17,334 nt of DNA from CAZBBB01 sp964490005. Its GTDB lineage: Bacteria; Planctomycetota; B15-G4. Shown here one piece after another: positions 15,117 to 17,334 of the stretch; within the stretch, counting starts at the first letter, position 1; every line of letters starts with the position of its first letter. The position numbers were made by a program, and so were the translations under genes. A model generated the notes under the pieces. That model was not told the origin of the DNA. It searched no databases and was given only the letters and a program-made list of their open reading frames with translations. The stretch lies in assembly GCA_964490005.1 (NCBI GenBank), contig CAZBBB010000069.1:1-17334 (forward strand), written 5' to 3'.

Positions 15117-16289
15117 TCAGGCCGAGAGCGGCCGCAAGTGCACGACCGTCTCGAGGTGGCTGGTCTGCGGAAACAGGTCGACGAAGAGCAGTTCGTCGAG
15201 CGCGAAGCGCGCCGACAGCGCCGCCAGGTCGCGCGCCAGCGTGGCCGGGTCGCAGGAGACGATCGTGAGCCGCGCGGGCGCGGCCTCGACGAGCCAGCGC
15301 CGCACCGCGCGCGAGAGGCCCGCGCGCGGCGGGTCGACGAGCACGCGGTCGGGCCGGCGGGGCAGCTGCTCCAGCGCCGACTCGGCCGGGCCGTCGAGCA
15401 CGCGCGCGCCCGCGCACCCGGCGCGCCGCAGGTTGAACGCGAGCCGCCGCGCGCTCGCCGCGTGCGACTCGACGGCGAGCAGCGCGTCGTGGCGGCGCGC
15501 GAGCGGAATGCTGAAGAGGCCGACGCCCGCGTACAGCTCGACGCAGGTCCCGCCGCCCGTGGCTCCCACCGCGCGCGCGACGAGCGTTTCGGCCAGCTCG
15601 CGGTGCGCCTGGAAGAAGCCGTCGGCCCCCACGCGCAAGGGCACGCCGCCGACGTGCACGTCGAACTCCTCGACGGGCTCCGGGCCGCCGTCCGCGACGG
15701 AGACCTCGCCCCGCTCGCCCGCCAGGACGTCGACGCGCCGCCGTTCGCCGACGGCCCAGTTCGCGGCCCGCGCGGGCGCGCCGTGCGCGAGCCAGCGCTC
15801 GAGGTCGCGGTGCAGGATCGGACAGCGCGCGACGGCGACGAGTTCGTCCGTGCCGCGCGCGAGCCAGCCGGCCACGGCGCCCCCGGTGCGGCGCTCGACG
15901 TGCAGCGAGGCGCGCGTGCGCCAGCCCCAGGCCGCGCCGGCGATCAGCTCCGGAGCGCGCCCGAGCCGCGCCACGACGTCGAGGCGGCCGACGCGCGCGA
16001 GCGTCTCGAGCGCCGCCTGCAGCTTGAGGCGCCCCTGCGCGGCGTCCTCGACGTGCTGCAGGTCGCAGCCGCCGCAGCGCTCGGCCACGGCGCAGGGCGG
16101 CGTCCGCCGATCGGGCCCGGCCGCGATCAGGGCCGCCGCGACGCCGCGCACCCAGCCGCCGCGCTCCTCCGTGACGCGCAGCTCGATCTCGTCGCCGGGG
16201 ACGACGCGCGGCACGAGCGCCACGCGCCCGTCGGGCAGGCGGCCGAGACCCTCGCCCCCCGTGACCAGCTTCTCGACGCGCAGCTTCAC
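15117..16289 (-). CDS. rlmD: 23S rRNA (uracil-C5)-methyltransferase, RlmD/RumA family
   Basis: A SAM-dependent enzyme that methylates C5 of a uridine in 23S rRNA (U1939 for E. coli RlmD). The protein has 390 residues. The N-terminal 1-55 is a TRAM RNA-binding domain. A [4Fe-4S] cluster site is made by C66, C72 and C75 (C-x5-C-x2-C) and C156. FFQ at 225-227 and the SAM motif ELYAGVG at 251-257 follow, then DPPRAGL at 319-325, nucleophile C346 in SCDPATLARDL and general base E380 in SHLETV. TRAM plus cluster favours RlmD over RlmC or TrmA, though some bacteria use one such enzyme at two sites (RlmCD). The start is the GTG at 16289-16287, overlapping the stop of the upstream Rossmann protein as GTGA. 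Starting further upstream would add an unrelated extension from another reading frame. No Shine-Dalgarno is visible, so coupled translation is likely. Confidence 0.93.
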   Translation of the reverse strand: MKLRVEKLVTGGEGLGRLPDGRVALVPRVVPGDEIELRVTEERGGWVRGVAAALIAAGPDRRTPPCAVAERCGGCDLQHVEDAAQGRLKLQAALETLARVGRLDVVARLGRAPELIAGAAWGWRTRASLHVERRTGGAVAGWLARGTDELVAVARCPILHRDLERWLAHGAPARAANWAVGERRRVDVLAGERGEVSVADGGPEPVEEFDVHVGGVPLRVGADGFFQAHRELAETLVARAVGATGGGTCVELYAGVGLFSIPLARRHDALLAVESHAASARRLAFNLRRAGCAGARVLDGPAESALEQLPRRPDRVLVDPPRAGLSRAVRRWLVEAAPARLTIVSCDPATLARDLAALSARFALDELLFVDLFPQTSHLETVVHLRPLSA

Positions 16290-17299
16290 GGGAGCAGGCG
16301 CGCGAGCAGCGGCAGCAGGCGCCGGCCGACCGGCGCGCGCAGGCTCGTGAGCGGGCCGGTCAGCCCGCGCCCGGTCTTCTCGAGCAGCGTGTCGATGGCC
16401 ATGTCGTCGAGCCCGCGCTCGACGGGGTAGCCGCCGCGACCGGCGTGCAGGTCGGCGAGCAGGCGCCACAGGCCCACGGCCTTGAGGCCCTCCATGTGCG
16501 CCGTGACCCGCTCGCCCTGCCGCCAGGCGCCGAGCAGCGCGCTCTCGACGGGGTGCAGGCGCGTCGACAGCTCGCCGAGCGCGAAGCCGACGCAGACCTC
16601 GCCTTCGAGCACCGCGCGCAGGTGCAGCGCGCCGGGCACGCGCTCGGGGGCGTCGCTCGCCGTGGCGCGCTCGCCGCGCAGCACGACGTGCCCGGCGGCG
16701 TAGTCGCGCGGCTCGAGGATCGTGCCGCGCGCGCCGCCCGCGTGCCGCGTGACGACGCACGTGCCGCCCTCGTGCGGCGTGCGGCGCGCCGCGAGGATGC
16801 GCTCCCCGAGCAGCGCGCGCTGCATGGCCAGCGCGTGGTAACGCCAGCCCGAGCGGTCGAGCAGCACCTCGCGCAGCGCGCCGAGCGGACCGCCCGCCGC
16901 GCTCGCGACGCGGACGACGTCGAACCACGGCAGCGTGAAGCAGTCCTCGGCCGCCCACGCGGCGCGGAAGTCCGACAGGCCGCGCGCGTGGTGCAGGTGC
17001 TTGAGCAGCAGCACCGGCGTGTCGACCAGCAGCTCGACCCGGTCGGCGCCCCGCCGGCGCAGCGCGGCGAGCACCTCCGGCACGGCCGCCTTGCTCACCG
17101 CGACGTAGACGAGCCGCGCCCGCGCGAGGCGCGCCGGATCGAGCGTCTCGAGCGCCTCGACGCGGCGCTCGACGCCGTCGACGCGCAGCGTGCGCGCCTT
17201 GCGGGCGAAGAGGCCTTCCAGGCGCCAGCGGTCGGCGAGCGCGTCGAGCGCGGGCAGGACGGTGCTCGTCACCCGCTCGCCCGCGCCGATGACGATCAC
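16286..17299 (-). CDS. Gfo/Idh/MocA-like Rossmann-fold protein, start uncertain at window edge
   Basis: A probable NAD(P)-binding protein related to the Gfo/Idh/MocA oxidoreductases, 337 residues from the GTG at 17299. The first strand reads IVIGAGERV, a Rossmann opening. It is followed by a helix, LYVAVSKAAVPEVLAAL (the usual VAVPNxxHxxxxxxAL element), and ELLVDTP where typical members have EKP. The middle region around 130-270 is mixed alpha/beta, as in the C-terminal domain of the family, and the tail is helical (LLPLLARLLP). The loss of the EKP lysine argues against standard dehydrogenase chemistry. The frame stays open upstream to the window edge and the GTG has no ribosome site, so the true start may lie outside. 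The stop overlaps the methyltransferase start as GTGA, making the two a translationally coupled pair. Its substrate is unknown. Confidence 0.7.
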   Translation of the reverse strand: MIVIGAGERVTSTVLPALDALADRWRLEGLFARKARTLRVDGVERRVEALETLDPARLARARLVYVAVSKAAVPEVLAALRRRGADRVELLVDTPVLLLKHLHHARGLSDFRAAWAAEDCFTLPWFDVVRVASAAGGPLGALREVLLDRSGWRYHALAMQRALLGERILAARRTPHEGGTCVVTRHAGGARGTILEPRDYAAGHVVLRGERATASDAPERVPGALHLRAVLEGEVCVGFALGELSTRLHPVESALLGAWRQGERVTAHMEGLKAVGLWRLLADLHAGRGGYPVERGLDDMAIDTLLEKTGRGLTGPLTSLRAPVGRRLLPLLARLLP

Positions 17300-17334
17300 G
17301 CCGTCGGCCGACGCGCCGGCGGGCCGGACGAGTC

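Noticed and set aside
13847..16430. Long plus-strand open frames opposite the M24 and RlmD genes
   Set aside because: They are shadows of genes with complete catalytic motifs; the translations are compositionally biased and contain no recognisable domain.
1..17334. CRISPR array, restriction, toxin-antitoxin or biosynthetic cluster
   Set aside because: No regularly spaced repeats and no signature proteins of such systems were found; nearly all of the sequence is accounted for by the genes listed.

Overview
This is a gene-dense, very GC-rich bacterial segment. Codon third positions are almost always G or C, GTG and TTG starts are common, and several genes overlap by four bases. No insertion sequence, integrase, CRISPR array, rRNA or other sign of recent transfer was seen, and no gene-free stretch reaches 300 bases. 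The gene content includes an exported HEAT/TPR protein, an anchored protein of carboxypeptidase-regulatory-like repeats, a lipoprotein M24 peptidase and frequent non-ATG starts. It would fit a high-GC member of Planctomycetota or a similar Gram-negative environmental lineage. That placement is inference from content, not phylogeny.

Region 1 (1-1790). A left-truncated RNase D-like 3'-5' exonuclease (minus) is divergent from a 229-residue helical protein of unknown function (plus).

Region 2 (1800-9136, all minus). In transcription order: tRNA-Glu(CTC), shikimate kinase aroK, an exported HEAT/TPR protein, trkA, a canonical trkH, and a second trkH-like gene with altered selectivity-filter residues. 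Spacings run from 4-base overlaps to 70 bases, so this looks like one transcription unit led by a tRNA. The core is a Trk potassium uptake system with two different membrane subunits and a helical-repeat protein translationally coupled to trkA.

Region 3 (9137-11188). A short AT-richer gap holds a candidate promoter for the tRNA. It is followed by a plus-strand, membrane-anchored protein with six Ig-like regulatory repeats.

Region 4 (11207-13588). An SDR epimerase/reductase (minus) and a glyoxalase II-like metallo-beta-lactamase-fold hydrolase (plus) diverge from one shared CATG, so each start codon overlaps the other. The hydrolase is coupled through a TTGA overlap to an alpha/beta-hydrolase esterase.

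Region 5 (13619-17334, all minus). A Gfo/Idh/MocA-like Rossmann protein at the right edge is coupled by a GTGA overlap to an RlmD-type 23S rRNA (uracil-C5) methyltransferase. An M24 (aminopeptidase P-type) lipoprotein follows.

The most unusual points are the paired canonical and divergent TrkH subunits in a HEAT-trkA-trkH-trkH' array, the shared CATG start, and a tRNA-Glu with a G1-U72 wobble heading a protein-coding operon. No wholly new system could be demonstrated from sequence alone.
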